From: Candidatus Yanofskybacteria bacterium RIFCSPHIGHO2_02_FULL_43_17
GTDB lineage: Bacteria > Patescibacteriota > Minisyncoccia > 2-02-FULL-40-12 > GWA2-44-9
Assembly: GCA_001794435.1 (NCBI GenBank)
Contig: MGJU01000009.1
Coordinates: forward strand, 1-35,557
Direction of reading: 5' to 3'
Length of the DNA: 35,557 nucleotides
Part shown: in pieces, positions 8,820 to 18,025 of the stretch
Position numbering within the stretch: the stretch's first letter is position 1
Layout of the letters: every line of letters begins with the position of its first letter
Position numbers and translations under genes: made by a program
The notes under the pieces: generated by a model
What the model saw: only the letters and a program-made list of their open reading frames with translations
The model's database searches: none
Told to the model about the DNA's origin: nothing

Positions 8820-9207
8820 TTTTTAAATTGTTTGTTTTTAAAATTTATATAACATATTACTCCCCCAACTCGACCAATTAGGGTTTTATTAACACTTCTC
8901 CATTTTCTAGGTTTTATGCGGAAAATGCAAGCCCTGCCTATCAACAGGGTCAATTTATCGATAGACGGGGCGCAGTCCCGTCACTAAACAAGCAGTTTTT
9001 TATCAATGACCTTCTCTGTGTTTTTGCTAAGGAAAAACTCATATTGAGAACTCAAAATACCACAAAATAAAAATCGGCTGGGAATTATCTGCTTGTTGCA
9101 GTGCGGGGCAATAGGGAGTGTGTATAAACCCTTATTTTACTTGATTTTTGCGGAAAACAAGAAGACAATATTGTTTATTAATAACAGGCCCTTAACAAAG
9201 AGGGGTT

Positions 9208-10341
9208 ATGGAAAAAGCCGACTTGATTATAATCGGCGGCGGAGTCATCGGTTGTGCTACGGCTCGCCAAGCCGCTTTGGATTTTCCTCACCGCAAGATC
9301 ATCGTCTTAGAAAAAAACAGTTCTTGCGGTCTTGAGGCCTCGGGAAGAAATAGTGAGATACTCCACAGTGGCTTTCATCATCGCGTCGGCTCGCTCAAAG
9401 AAAAGCTCGCCAATAAAGGCAGTAAGATGGCCAAAACATACGCCCGCGAGAACCGCATTCCATTACTAGAGTGCGGAATGCTTATTGTTATTCCCAGACT
9501 ACGTTCTTTTGCCGATTTTTTTACAGACCTTGGTCTTTTAAAAAATATGTGTGTTAACAGCAGAAGACAAAATTTAAGATTCTCCGTTTTAAGTTGGCGG
9601 GGTCTTAGAAGATTAGAGCCGAACATAGAAGCCGTAGCCGGAATATTCTTGCCGGACATAGCCGTTATTGATTCCGTTTCTTTTGTAGAAGCACTGCGTC
9701 AAGATTCTTTACATGGCGGGGTCAAATTTTCATTCGGCGTAAGGGTTGAATCAATTAAAATTTGCAGAAATGATGCCTCGTACGGAAGCGGTTTTATCAT
9801 CAATGATCAGTTTGTCGGTAAGTCGGTTATAAATTGTGCTGGAATATATGCTGATGAAATAGCCGCAATGGCCGGCTCTATTAAGTACAGGCAATATGCC
9901 GTCAGGGGCGAATATTATCAGATTATAGGTGCGCATAAAAACATAGTTAGCCGCCTGATAAGTCCTGCCGTTCCGCCCGGCAACTCAAGCAAAGGAATTC
10001 TTTTCAGCCCGCGGCCTGACGGAAAATTGTTCCTTGGTCCCAGCTTTAAATCCGTTGAAGACAAATTAAACTACGAAAAAGACAAAACCCCGCCGGAAGA
10101 TTTTTTGAAAGCAGTTAAAGGTTTTGCGCCCGATCTTACGGTTAACGACCTTGAATGGAGCCATAGCGGCATAAGAGCAAAGCTGAACCTAACCGGTGAT
10201 TCTGATTTTGTCATCAGACTCGACATGGAAAATCCGGCCTTAATCAATAATATCGGCATTGATTCTCCCGGCTTAAGCTCTTCGATGGCCATCGCCGAAA
10301 TGAACTGCCGAATATTAAGAGAAGCTACAAGATTGGCTTAA
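9208..10341 (+). CDS. FAD-dependent oxidoreductase, L-2-hydroxyglutarate dehydrogenase (LhgO)-like
   Basis: LIIIGGGVIGCATARQ Rossmann motif, EASGRNSEILHSGFHHRVGSLKEKL, GPSFKSVEDKLNY. Confidence 0.8.
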   Translation: MEKADLIIIGGGVIGCATARQAALDFPHRKIIVLEKNSSCGLEASGRNSEILHSGFHHRVGSLKEKLANKGSKMAKTYARENRIPLLECGMLIVIPRLRSFADFFTDLGLLKNMCVNSRRQNLRFSVLSWRGLRRLEPNIEAVAGIFLPDIAVIDSVSFVEALRQDSLHGGVKFSFGVRVESIKICRNDASYGSGFIINDQFVGKSVINCAGIYADEIAAMAGSIKYRQYAVRGEYYQIIGAHKNIVSRLISPAVPPGNSSKGILFSPRPDGKLFLGPSFKSVEDKLNYEKDKTPPEDFLKAVKGFAPDLTVNDLEWSHSGIRAKLNLTGDSDFVIRLDMENPALINNIGIDSPGLSSSMAIAEMNCRILREATRLA

Positions 10342-10371
10342 TGGAACAAATACTTTAAAACACACAGGATA

Positions 10372-10391
10372 AACCCCGCAGATGCGGGGTT
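10372..10391. terminator. Bidirectional terminator between convergent genes
   Basis: aaccccgc-agat-gcggggtt. Confidence 0.75.
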
Positions 10392-10396
10392 ATATA

Positions 10397-11929
10397 TTAC
10401 CTGGCGTACTCAATTGCCCGTGTCTCTCTAATAACATTCACCTTTATTTCTCCCGGGTATTTCATTTCATCCTCTATCTTTTTGGCTATATCTTTAGCTA
10501 ATTTTATCGCCCTTAAATCGTCGATTTGAGTAGGGGTGACGAATATCCTCAATTCTCTACCAGCCTGTATGGCGTAGGATTTCTCCACTCCGTCAAATGA
10601 GCCGGCTATCCTTTCCAGATCCTCCAAACGTTTTAAGTATATCTCAACGGTATCACGCCTTGCTCCCGGTCTTGCGCCGGAGATGGCGTCTGCGGCTTGA
10701 ACTATTCTTGACTCCAAGGTTGCGTACGGGTATTCCTCGTGATGGGCTTCCATTCCCTGAATTACTTTGGGGTCCATCCCGAATTTCTGGAGTATCTTTC
10801 TACCTATTTCCACATGAGTTCCCTGAACCTCGTGGTCAACTGCCTTGCCAATGTCATGGAATAACGCGGCTTTCTTTGTTGTGGAAATGTCCAGTCCTAA
10901 TTCTGCGGCAAGCATTCCTGCTATATGAGTCATTTCTATTGAATGGAGGAGAACATTCTGTCCAAAACTGGTTCTGAATGCCAATCGGCCAAGCAGATAT
11001 GCGAGTTTGGGATCCATCGGACCGACACCGGTCTCAAACAGCGCCGCTTCGCCAGCTTCTCTTATCTTCTCATTAATCTCGCTTTTCGCTTTTTCAACCA
11101 TTTCTTCTATTTTCGCAGGATGTATTCTTCCGTCAGCTATCAATTTATCAATGGCTAATTTGGCAATTTGTCTGCGGACAGGATCATAGCCAGAAACCAC
11201 AAGCGCTTCAGGCGTATCATCTATAATGATGTCAACACCAGTTAATCGTTCTATGGTCTTGATGTTTCTTCCTTCTTTTCCGATTATCTTTCCTTTTACC
11301 TCATCGGAAGGCAAACTGACTACTGTCGTGGTAACATCGGCGATATGAGAAGCGGCATATCTTTGTATCGTTGTAGTCAGTATTTCCCGAGCCTTTTTAT
11401 CCAACTCCTCTCTGTTTTCCTGTTCAAGCCGTTTGAGCTGTTTATACAGATCCTCTTTATACTCCTCTTCGACTCTGGACAGCATCTCGCTTTTGGCTTG
11501 ATCCCTGTTTAAGCCGGATATTTTTTCCAGTTCCCCGAGTTGCTTTAATTTTACTTGCTCAAGTTCGGTTTTTGCGATTATAAGCTCGGCTGTTTTAGCC
11601 TTTAAAGTTTCTTTTTCTTCGGTTAATTCTTTTGCCCTTGATTCCAGCTCGCTTTCTTTTTTAGTCAAAAGATTTTCTATCCTGGATAGCTGGACATTCC
11701 GCTCTTTCTCTTCTTTTTTCGCATCTTCCAGAATAGCGAGGGCTTTGTTCTTTGCCTCAAGGAGAATATCCTGGGACTTTGATTTTGATTCGTTGAGTAT
11801 CGCCTCGGCTTTTGATTCTGCCGAACTTATCCTTTTACTCGAGAGTAATTGCCGGATAAGATAGCCGATTATTATCCCGGGCAATAACGCTGAAATCGCC
11901 GCTACGAGCGGACTTAATTGTGAAAACAT
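10397..11929 (-). CDS. rny: Ribonuclease Y
   Basis: N-terminal TM + coiled coil, KH GKIIGKEGRNIKTIERLTGVDIIIDDTPEA, HD AALFHDIGKAVDHE. Confidence 0.96.
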   Translation of the reverse strand: MFSQLSPLVAAISALLPGIIIGYLIRQLLSSKRISSAESKAEAILNESKSKSQDILLEAKNKALAILEDAKKEEKERNVQLSRIENLLTKKESELESRAKELTEEKETLKAKTAELIIAKTELEQVKLKQLGELEKISGLNRDQAKSEMLSRVEEEYKEDLYKQLKRLEQENREELDKKAREILTTTIQRYAASHIADVTTTVVSLPSDEVKGKIIGKEGRNIKTIERLTGVDIIIDDTPEALVVSGYDPVRRQIAKLAIDKLIADGRIHPAKIEEMVEKAKSEINEKIREAGEAALFETGVGPMDPKLAYLLGRLAFRTSFGQNVLLHSIEMTHIAGMLAAELGLDISTTKKAALFHDIGKAVDHEVQGTHVEIGRKILQKFGMDPKVIQGMEAHHEEYPYATLESRIVQAADAISGARPGARRDTVEIYLKRLEDLERIAGSFDGVEKSYAIQAGRELRIFVTPTQIDDLRAIKLAKDIAKKIEDEMKYPGEIKVNVIRETRAIEYAR

Positions 11930-12192
11930 ATGATTGATAAACTAGTATCATCAAAATAGTGGAATGCGGTGGATGGGAAGCGGTTTTTAACTTCATAAAC
12001 CACGCTACACTTTATAAACCGCTCTCTACCCCCTACGTTCTACACTCTGAAAAACTAAGTTAAATTAAAAAACCTTATTTTTAGTATAGCAGTAGAAACG
12101 CTTTGATGCAACTATCCTCGGCTTATTTGTTTGGATAAACAATCTACTGTCTTCTTGTGAGATCGGCTCTCTCATATTAAGATGGATATATC

Positions 12193-13743
12193 ATGCGTCC
12201 GATAATTCTGACAATTTTAGACGGCTGGGGATACTCGCCGCAAAGACACGGCAACGCTATTCTATACGCACAGACGCCTTTTGTAGATTTTGTCCAGCGA
12301 AATTATCCTTCTCTGCTTTTGCAGGCCTCCGGAAGAGCGGTCGGAATGACTTGGGGTGAAGCCGGTAACAGCGAAGTCGGCCACCTAACCTTAGGCGCCG
12401 GCAGAACTATTTTTCAGTATTTGAGCCGAATAAACAAAGCCATAGGTGACGGGAATTTTTATTCAAACGAGGCGCTGCTTGGGGCTGTCAATCACGCTAA
12501 AGAAAACTATTCTACTCTACACATTGCCGGCCTTCTGACGTCCGGCTCGGTGCATGCCCACATAAGCCATTTATTCGCCTTGATAGATCTGGCCGCCAAG
12601 AACAATTTTGCCAACATCAGAATACACCTTTTTACCGACGGCAAGGATTCTAGAATTAAAGAAGCTCCGATTTTGATACAAAAGGTTTTAAATCATGCCA
12701 CTAAAACAGGAATCGGAACTATTACTACGGTGATGGGCCGGGACTACGCGATGGATAGAAACAAGAATTGGGATAGCACAAGAAAAGCATACGAACTTCT
12801 CGTTCGCGGAGCAGGAGAAAAAACCGACGACATTCTCCAAAAATTAGAGACGAATTACCAAATGGGATACTCCGATTCCAATTTACCGCCGATGATAACT
12901 GATAAGCAGGGTTTGGTAAAAGACGGCGATGCGTTGATATTTTTCAATTTCAGAGAGGATTCGATGCGCCAGATCACGAGAAGTTTCATAGAGGATGATT
13001 TCCATATTTTTCCGGTAGAGAAGTTCAGCAATCTTTTTGTTGTTGCCATGACCCAATATCTCGAAGACTCGCATCTTAAAGTGGCTTTTCCTGTCCCGGA
13101 AATAAAAAACGGCCTTGCAGAAATCCTAAGCTTGAACGGAAAAACACAGCTTCATATCGCCGAATCGGAAAAATACGCCCACGCCACATATTTCTTCAAC
13201 TGTTTGAAAAATGTGCCTTATTCGGGCGAAACGGATATCTTCATAGAATCATTGAAAGACCACGCCATTAATCCAGAGATGAGGGCTGCGGAAATATCAG
13301 AAAAGATAACGGATTATCTAAATCAAAATTTATATGATTTTTACATAATTAATTTTGCCAATCCGGATGTTCTGGCGCACACAGGAAACCTGGAATCAAC
13401 AATAAGGGGAGTAGAAGCGATAGACGGGGCGTTAAGGCGGGTAGCAAATACTGTTCTTGATAAAGGTGGGGTGATGATAATTACGGCCGACCACGGAAAC
13501 GCGGAATCGATGGTATACGAATCATCCGGAGAAAAAAAATCAAGGCACGAAGAAAGTCCGGTGCCTCTCTATTTGATAGGAAAGCAGTTCCAGAGAGACC
13601 GCGAAATAGAAGAAGTAGAAAAATCCTTATCACAAGTAAACGGCATACTGAGTGATGTTGCGCCCACGATTTTGGAGCTGATGGAAATACCTAAACCAGA
13701 AGAAATGACCGGGGAAAGTCTGCTTAGATATCTTGCGGAGTAG
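12193..13743 (+). CDS. gpmI: 2,3-bisphosphoglycerate-independent phosphoglycerate mutase
   Basis: ILTILDGWGYSP...GNSEVGHLTLGAGR...TADHGNAESM. Confidence 0.96.
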   Translation: MRPIILTILDGWGYSPQRHGNAILYAQTPFVDFVQRNYPSLLLQASGRAVGMTWGEAGNSEVGHLTLGAGRTIFQYLSRINKAIGDGNFYSNEALLGAVNHAKENYSTLHIAGLLTSGSVHAHISHLFALIDLAAKNNFANIRIHLFTDGKDSRIKEAPILIQKVLNHATKTGIGTITTVMGRDYAMDRNKNWDSTRKAYELLVRGAGEKTDDILQKLETNYQMGYSDSNLPPMITDKQGLVKDGDALIFFNFREDSMRQITRSFIEDDFHIFPVEKFSNLFVVAMTQYLEDSHLKVAFPVPEIKNGLAEILSLNGKTQLHIAESEKYAHATYFFNCLKNVPYSGETDIFIESLKDHAINPEMRAAEISEKITDYLNQNLYDFYIINFANPDVLAHTGNLESTIRGVEAIDGALRRVANTVLDKGGVMIITADHGNAESMVYESSGEKKSRHEESPVPLYLIGKQFQRDREIEEVEKSLSQVNGILSDVAPTILELMEIPKPEEMTGESLLRYLAE

Positions 13744-14224
13744 ATTTTTTTATTTGAGCGAATAACGCTTCCGTAATTCTTATGAAAGCGTCGGATTCTT
13801 TAACGATACCCGCCCTAAGCAAATGACCGGTAACTCTGTAGGTTGTTTTGAGACACTCTAATTCTGATTCTATTTTATCCTTATCGTTAGCCATTAGCCG
13901 CTGAAACTCTTCATCGATATCATCATATTTTGTTTGGGGATCCCGGATAAACTCCCCGCCCTTCAATGCCAGCAGGGTTTCTTCAAGCTCTTCCATTCTT
14001 TTGCTTATTTTTTCTCGCGCCGATGCTATTGCTTCATCAAGATTTACCAGTTTCTTGCGCAATAAAATCTGCAGAGAAGCATCGGCTATTTTGAAGTCGG
14101 CTATGTCTTCTACGAACTGATCAAAAAGATCCTTTTCTTCTGTATTGATTATATCCACTTTCTGCCCTGTCTCTTGGGAACCTATTATCGGTATATTTCG
14201 CACCTTTTCTTGTTGGTTTGGCAT
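13724..14224 (-). CDS. Hypothetical protein (166 aa, helical/charged)
   Basis: Open frame directly downstream of mnmA on the same strand; 20-bp convergent overlap with gpmI. Confidence 0.7.
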   Translation of the reverse strand: MPNQQEKVRNIPIIGSQETGQKVDIINTEEKDLFDQFVEDIADFKIADASLQILLRKKLVNLDEAIASAREKISKRMEELEETLLALKGGEFIRDPQTKYDDIDEEFQRLMANDKDKIESELECLKTTYRVTGHLLRAGIVKESDAFIRITEALFAQIKKSTPQDI

Positions 14225-14236
14225 AGCATAAACCTA

Positions 14237-15331
14237 TCACTTAATAACACCGCCGCCAAGAAGCTCGTCGCCTCTGTAGAATACAGCTGATTGACCGGGC
14301 GTTATTGCCTCTTCGGACTTTTTGAATACTACTTCTCCATTACTCCTTACAACCGCTTTGGAAAGCGGCGCTCTATAACGCACCCTCACATCTAATCCCC
14401 TGTTGATAATCGACTTGCGAAGTCGATTATCAACAGGTCGGTCGGTGGGATTTATCCAGTTTGTGTCGGTTAATTTGAATTTTCTAGAAGAAAGGTCTTT
14501 TTTTGAGCCGACATAAATGATATTTTTTTTGACATCTTTTCTAGCCACATAGTATGGTCCTTTGCCGTTCTTTATGTCTAAACCGTGTCTTTGGCCGATG
14601 GTATAATAGAACACGCCGTCGTGTTGTCCGACCAAGCTTCCGTTTGTGTCTAGAATTCCACCTCTTTTGGGTTTGATATAGTTTTTTAAAAATTCTTTGA
14701 TATTCAATGGACCGATAAAGCACACGCCCTGGCTGTCTTTCTTCTCAGCTGTCGGGAGACCTAACTTTTTGGCAAGTTTTCGGACTTCCGGCTTTGTGTA
14801 ATCGCCTATCGGAAATAAACAGTGTTTCAACTGCTTCTGCGTTAAGGTCCACAAAAAGTAGCTCTGGTCTTTATTTTTATCCCTCGCCCTTAGTAGCTTA
14901 AAAACATTTTTAAACATTAATTTATCGTTTTGATTTTTGATTTTTGATTTTTGAATTCTTATGTAGTGCCCCGTTGCTATTAGATCAGCTCCCTCTTTCA
15001 ATGCTTTCTCCAAAAATAATCCGAACTTGATGTGCTTATTGCACATCACATCCGGATTAGGGGTTCTGCCCAACTTATACTCCTTAACCATATAATCCGC
15101 CACCTCCCTTTTATACTCCTTGGAAAAATCCCATGTGAGGAGGGGTATCCCAAGTTTTGTCGCCACTCTCATCGCATCTTCCCTGTCTTCTTTCCACAAA
15201 CAAAAGCTTTCCAGTTTTGGTTGCCATGGTTTCATAAATACTCCAACAACATTAAATCCCCGCTTCTTAAGCAAAGCGGCCGCTACAGACGAATCAACCC
15301 CGCCGGACATAGCCACATAGACAATAGGCAT
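14237..15331 (-). CDS. mnmA: tRNA-specific 2-thiouridylase MnmA
   Basis: VYVAMSGGVDSSVAAALLKKRG...NPDVMCNKHIKFG...ATGHY...DKNKDQSYFLWTL...KKDSQGVCFIG. Confidence 0.96.
   Translation of the reverse strand: MPIVYVAMSGGVDSSVAAALLKKRGFNVVGVFMKPWQPKLESFCLWKEDREDAMRVATKLGIPLLTWDFSKEYKREVADYMVKEYKLGRTPNPDVMCNKHIKFGLFLEKALKEGADLIATGHYIRIQKSKIKNQNDKLMFKNVFKLLRARDKNKDQSYFLWTLTQKQLKHCLFPIGDYTKPEVRKLAKKLGLPTAEKKDSQGVCFIGPLNIKEFLKNYIKPKRGGILDTNGSLVGQHDGVFYYTIGQRHGLDIKNGKGPYYVARKDVKKNIIYVGSKKDLSSRKFKLTDTNWINPTDRPVDNRLRKSIINRGLDVRVRYRAPLSKAVVRSNGEVVFKKSEEAITPGQSAVFYRGDELLGGGVIK
14399..14437. repeat. 18-bp-stem perfect hairpin inside mnmA
   Basis: cctgttgataatcgactt-gcg-aagtcgattatcaacagg. Confidence 0.95.
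14928..14954. repeat. Heptanucleotide tandem repeat (tttttga)~3.9 inside mnmA
   Basis: ttttga tttttga tttttga tttttga. Confidence 0.93.
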
Positions 15332-15351
15332 ATTCAGGACTATACTATACT
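15318..15351 (+). promoter_or_regulatory. Probable promoter TAGACA-N17-TATACT for the 15354 gene, with the opposing mnmA promoter overlapping
   Basis: TAGACA 15318-15323, TATACT 15341-15346, ATG 15354. On - strand TATAGT repeats sit just upstream of the mnmA ATG. Confidence 0.55.
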
Positions 15352-15353
15352 AT

Positions 15354-15734
15354 ATGAAATCTTTGTTCTCAATGCTTACAATAACAGGCTTCATCGTCAT
15401 TGCTGTATTCGGTTTTTCGGCAATGGGACATGATTCCGGCCATGGTTATTCTAAAATTTGCATAGCCACCGCTGCCAATGGTTTTGAGTGTCCGCCGGGA
15501 ACCAATTTGGCTGATTTCCACCTAAGTGCTTTCAAGACTTTTTCGAACGCCACGCTGTTTGTATATTCTCTTCTTGTTTTGTTTATGGCCCTGTGGACCT
15601 TGCAAGCCAGGCATCCCGGCCCCAGGCCAGTTTTAGAATTTCAAATAAGAAGCAGAGGCCATCTTTTAACCTCCCATGAAACAAGTTTAAAACACTGGCT
15701 TTCTCTCCACGAAAACAGCCCGTCTAGGGTCTAA
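15354..15734 (+). CDS. Hypothetical membrane protein (126 aa) with His/Cys loop
   Basis: Two hydrophobic segments flanking GHDSGHGYSKICIATAANGFECPPG. Confidence 0.65.
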   Translation: MKSLFSMLTITGFIVIAVFGFSAMGHDSGHGYSKICIATAANGFECPPGTNLADFHLSAFKTFSNATLFVYSLLVLFMALWTLQARHPGPRPVLEFQIRSRGHLLTSHETSLKHWLSLHENSPSRV

Positions 15735-15780
15735 AAGTATCGAAATAAAGCCGTAAGTCGGCGGTTTTATCGATACTTTT
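15733..15780 (+). terminator. Hairpin downstream of the 126-aa ORF
   Basis: aaaagtatcgaaataaagccg...ggttttatcgatactttt imperfect stem-loop. Confidence 0.5.
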
Positions 15781-15809
15781 GATTTAAGAGCTGTTTTATT
15801 TTGTTAAAA

Positions 15810-16313
15810 ATGTATAAAAATAAAAAACTAATTCTGACAATTTTCGTCGGGCTGCTCATCATAATCGGCCTAAGTTGGTTGGCCAGACCAACATCAACAA
15901 ATCAAAAAGCAGACCTGGGGGAAAAGACAGACATCGGTATCGAGGTAGATAACAAAGATTATGATTTTGGAACGATAAGTATGGCTGAAGGAGTAGTTAC
16001 TCACAAATTTAAGGTCAAAAACTCTTCCGAATTCCCTCTGCAAATTAATAAAATGTACACATCCTGCATGTGCACAGTGGCATCATTACTTTTGAAAGAA
16101 AGTAAGTTCGGACCGATGGGAATGCCCGGTCACGGATCAATACCGGAATTTAAAGCCGAACTCCAGCCCGGAGAAGAAGCCGAAGTTGAGGTTGCCTTTG
16201 ATCCCGCCGCTCATGGACCGGCTGGAGTAGGTCGAATAGCAAGATCCGTATTTCTGGAAAGCAATGGGCAGACAGTTCTGGAACTTGGAATTGCCGCTTT
16301 CGTTAGACCCTGA
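15810..16313 (+). CDS. DUF1573 domain protein, membrane-anchored
   Basis: N-terminal TM; DFGTISMAEGVVTHKFKVKNSSEFPLQINKMYTSCMCTVA; GPMGMPGHGS. Confidence 0.8.
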   Translation: MYKNKKLILTIFVGLLIIIGLSWLARPTSTNQKADLGEKTDIGIEVDNKDYDFGTISMAEGVVTHKFKVKNSSEFPLQINKMYTSCMCTVASLLLKESKFGPMGMPGHGSIPEFKAELQPGEEAEVEVAFDPAAHGPAGVGRIARSVFLESNGQTVLELGIAAFVRP

Positions 16314-16320
16314 TATGAAT

Positions 16321-16435
16321 CCCGTTAGAAGTCGCCCTAACGGGTTAAACGAATGAAACATAAAATAAATAACAAAAGTCATTCTGCGTATAAACCGGTC
16401 GTTTTTAAACTGCGCAGCAGCGACTTCTAAGCGGG
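16321..16435 (+). promoter_or_regulatory. Possible structured leader upstream of the ccdA-like gene
   Basis: cccgttag-aagtcgcc-ctaacggg hairpin; cccgttagaagtcgc (16321-16335) is complementary to gcgacttctaagcggg (16420-16435), which abuts the ATG. Confidence 0.45.
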
Positions 16436-17218
16436 ATGAATAAGAAATTACTTGGGCTTATAATTATAGCGGTGGTCGTGATAGGGACGGCGATGCTTTT
16501 GCAAAACAAGAACATCGGCACTCAAGCGCTTTGGAATATCAGCAATGAGGGTCAATGGATGCTGCCTATGGTATTCGTAGCGGCTCTTATCGACAGCATC
16601 AATCCCTGCGCATTCGGTATCCTGCTCCTAACCATCGCATTCCTGTTTTCTCTTCAAAAGACAAGAATTGGCATATTGAAAATTGGTGGCGTCTATATTC
16701 TGGGGCTTTTTATGGTCTACATTCTCATCGGATTAGGAATCCTCCAAATGCTCCACTTGTTCAATACGCCGCACTTCATGGCGAAAGTAGGAGCAGTGTT
16801 ATTGATCGTGCTGGGTGGCATCAATCTTATCGGGGAATTATTCCCAAAGTTCCCCATAAAACTGAAGATACCGGATGCCGCTCATCACCGAATGGCCATC
16901 CTTATGGAAAAAGGTTCAATGCCCACGGCTTTTGCGTTGGGGATACTGGTCGGGTTGTGCGAGTTCCCCTGCACGGGTGGCCCGTATCTGATGATCCTCG
17001 GGCTTCTGCACGACCAGTCAACTTATATCTCGGGCTTGGGATACCTATTGTTTTACAATCTTATGTTTATTGCTCCCTTAGTTATCATCCTACTCATCGC
17101 CAGCGATAAGAGCCTGCTGGAAAAAGCCCGCTCGTGGCAAAAACAAGAGAAAAAAACCATGCGCCTGGGCGGTGGCATCGCAATGATAATACTGGGAATA
17201 ATAATCTTGGCACTCTAA
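16436..17218 (+). CDS. CcdA/DsbD-type membrane thiol-disulfide transporter
   Basis: Multiple TMs, ALIDSINPCAFGILLLTIAF, GILVGLCEFPCTGGPYLMIL. Confidence 0.85.
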   Translation: MNKKLLGLIIIAVVVIGTAMLLQNKNIGTQALWNISNEGQWMLPMVFVAALIDSINPCAFGILLLTIAFLFSLQKTRIGILKIGGVYILGLFMVYILIGLGILQMLHLFNTPHFMAKVGAVLLIVLGGINLIGELFPKFPIKLKIPDAAHHRMAILMEKGSMPTAFALGILVGLCEFPCTGGPYLMILGLLHDQSTYISGLGYLLFYNLMFIAPLVIILLIASDKSLLEKARSWQKQEKKTMRLGGGIAMIILGIIILAL

Positions 17219-17220
17219 CC

Positions 17221-17652
17221 ATGGAACTAGCAATAATCTCAATAATAGTTCTCTCTCTCGCGGTCTGGATTTTCAACCGGATATTCGGAACAAGCATTTG
17301 TTCGGTTTGCGGAGGAGTCGGTGCAACCTGGATATGGCTGATCGTGGTAAAAATGCTAGATTACAGCATTGATCCGACTATCCCGGCAATGTTAATGGGC
17401 GGGTCAGTAGTCGGGATAAGCTATCAATTGGAAAAGAGAATAGTCAATCGAAAGCGGCTTATCTACTGGAAAATTATATTCATATCCCTCGGCTTCCTCA
17501 TCGCTTACAATCTGTTAACAGCCAGCTGGATTAGTCTGGCAATTTATTCGGCGATAGCTTTATCTTTTGGTTTTGTGGCACTTGGCTCAAAACACCAGAA
17601 AGATACGAATCAGATTAAAAGCATAGAGGACTCCATGAAAAATTGCTGCTAA
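17221..17652 (+). CDS. Hypothetical membrane protein with CxxC (SICSVCGG)
   Basis: ATG 17221 directly after the ccdA-like stop; several TMs. Confidence 0.7.
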   Translation: MELAIISIIVLSLAVWIFNRIFGTSICSVCGGVGATWIWLIVVKMLDYSIDPTIPAMLMGGSVVGISYQLEKRIVNRKRLIYWKIIFISLGFLIAYNLLTASWISLAIYSAIALSFGFVALGSKHQKDTNQIKSIEDSMKNCC

Positions 17653-17656
17653 AACA

Positions 17657-18004
17657 ATGAAAAAAAACATAACCACAGTATTGATTATCGCAGTTATAAT
17701 TTTCTTCTGGATATTGAGGTCGCCGGAAGAAACCAGCGGACTGACCGGCTTTGCCCAGTGCCTGGCATCAAAAAACATAACGATGTACGGCGCTGACTGG
17801 TGTTCACATTGTCAGAACGAGAAAAAAGCATTCGGGAGCTCGTTCAAATATGTACCCTATGTGGAATGTCCCGACAACCCAAAACAATGCGTTGATGCGG
17901 ACATCCAAGGATATCCGACCTGGATATTTCCCGACGGCAGAAAACTGGAAGGAGAACAAGGCATAATCAAACTTTCGGAAGCAAGCGGATGCAACATAGA
18001 TTAA
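17657..18004 (+). CDS. Membrane-anchored thioredoxin-like protein (CSHC)
   Basis: N-terminal TM; ITMYGADWCSHCQNEKKAFG...VECPDNPKQCVDADIQGYPTWIFPDG. Confidence 0.88.
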   Translation: MKKNITTVLIIAVIIFFWILRSPEETSGLTGFAQCLASKNITMYGADWCSHCQNEKKAFGSSFKYVPYVECPDNPKQCVDADIQGYPTWIFPDGRKLEGEQGIIKLSEASGCNID

Positions 18005-18025
18005 CTAAAAAATTAACTCATCGCC

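Noticed and set aside
8416-8826. 136-aa + strand ORF across the patatin end and HU
   Set aside because: Antisense to HU and crosses the terminator and palindrome.
9093-9335. 80-aa ORF overlapping the oxidoreductase start
   Set aside because: Out of frame with a clear FAD-binding CDS; no support.
11940-12060. Pyrimidine-rich, ctac-rich stretch (ctctaccccctacgttctacactctg) considered as a CRISPR or tandem repeat remnant
   Set aside because: No regular unit or spacer pattern; motif too degenerate.
16555-17109. 184-aa ORF in the +1 frame of the ccdA-like gene
   Set aside because: Overlaps the real multi-TM CDS and is composition driven.
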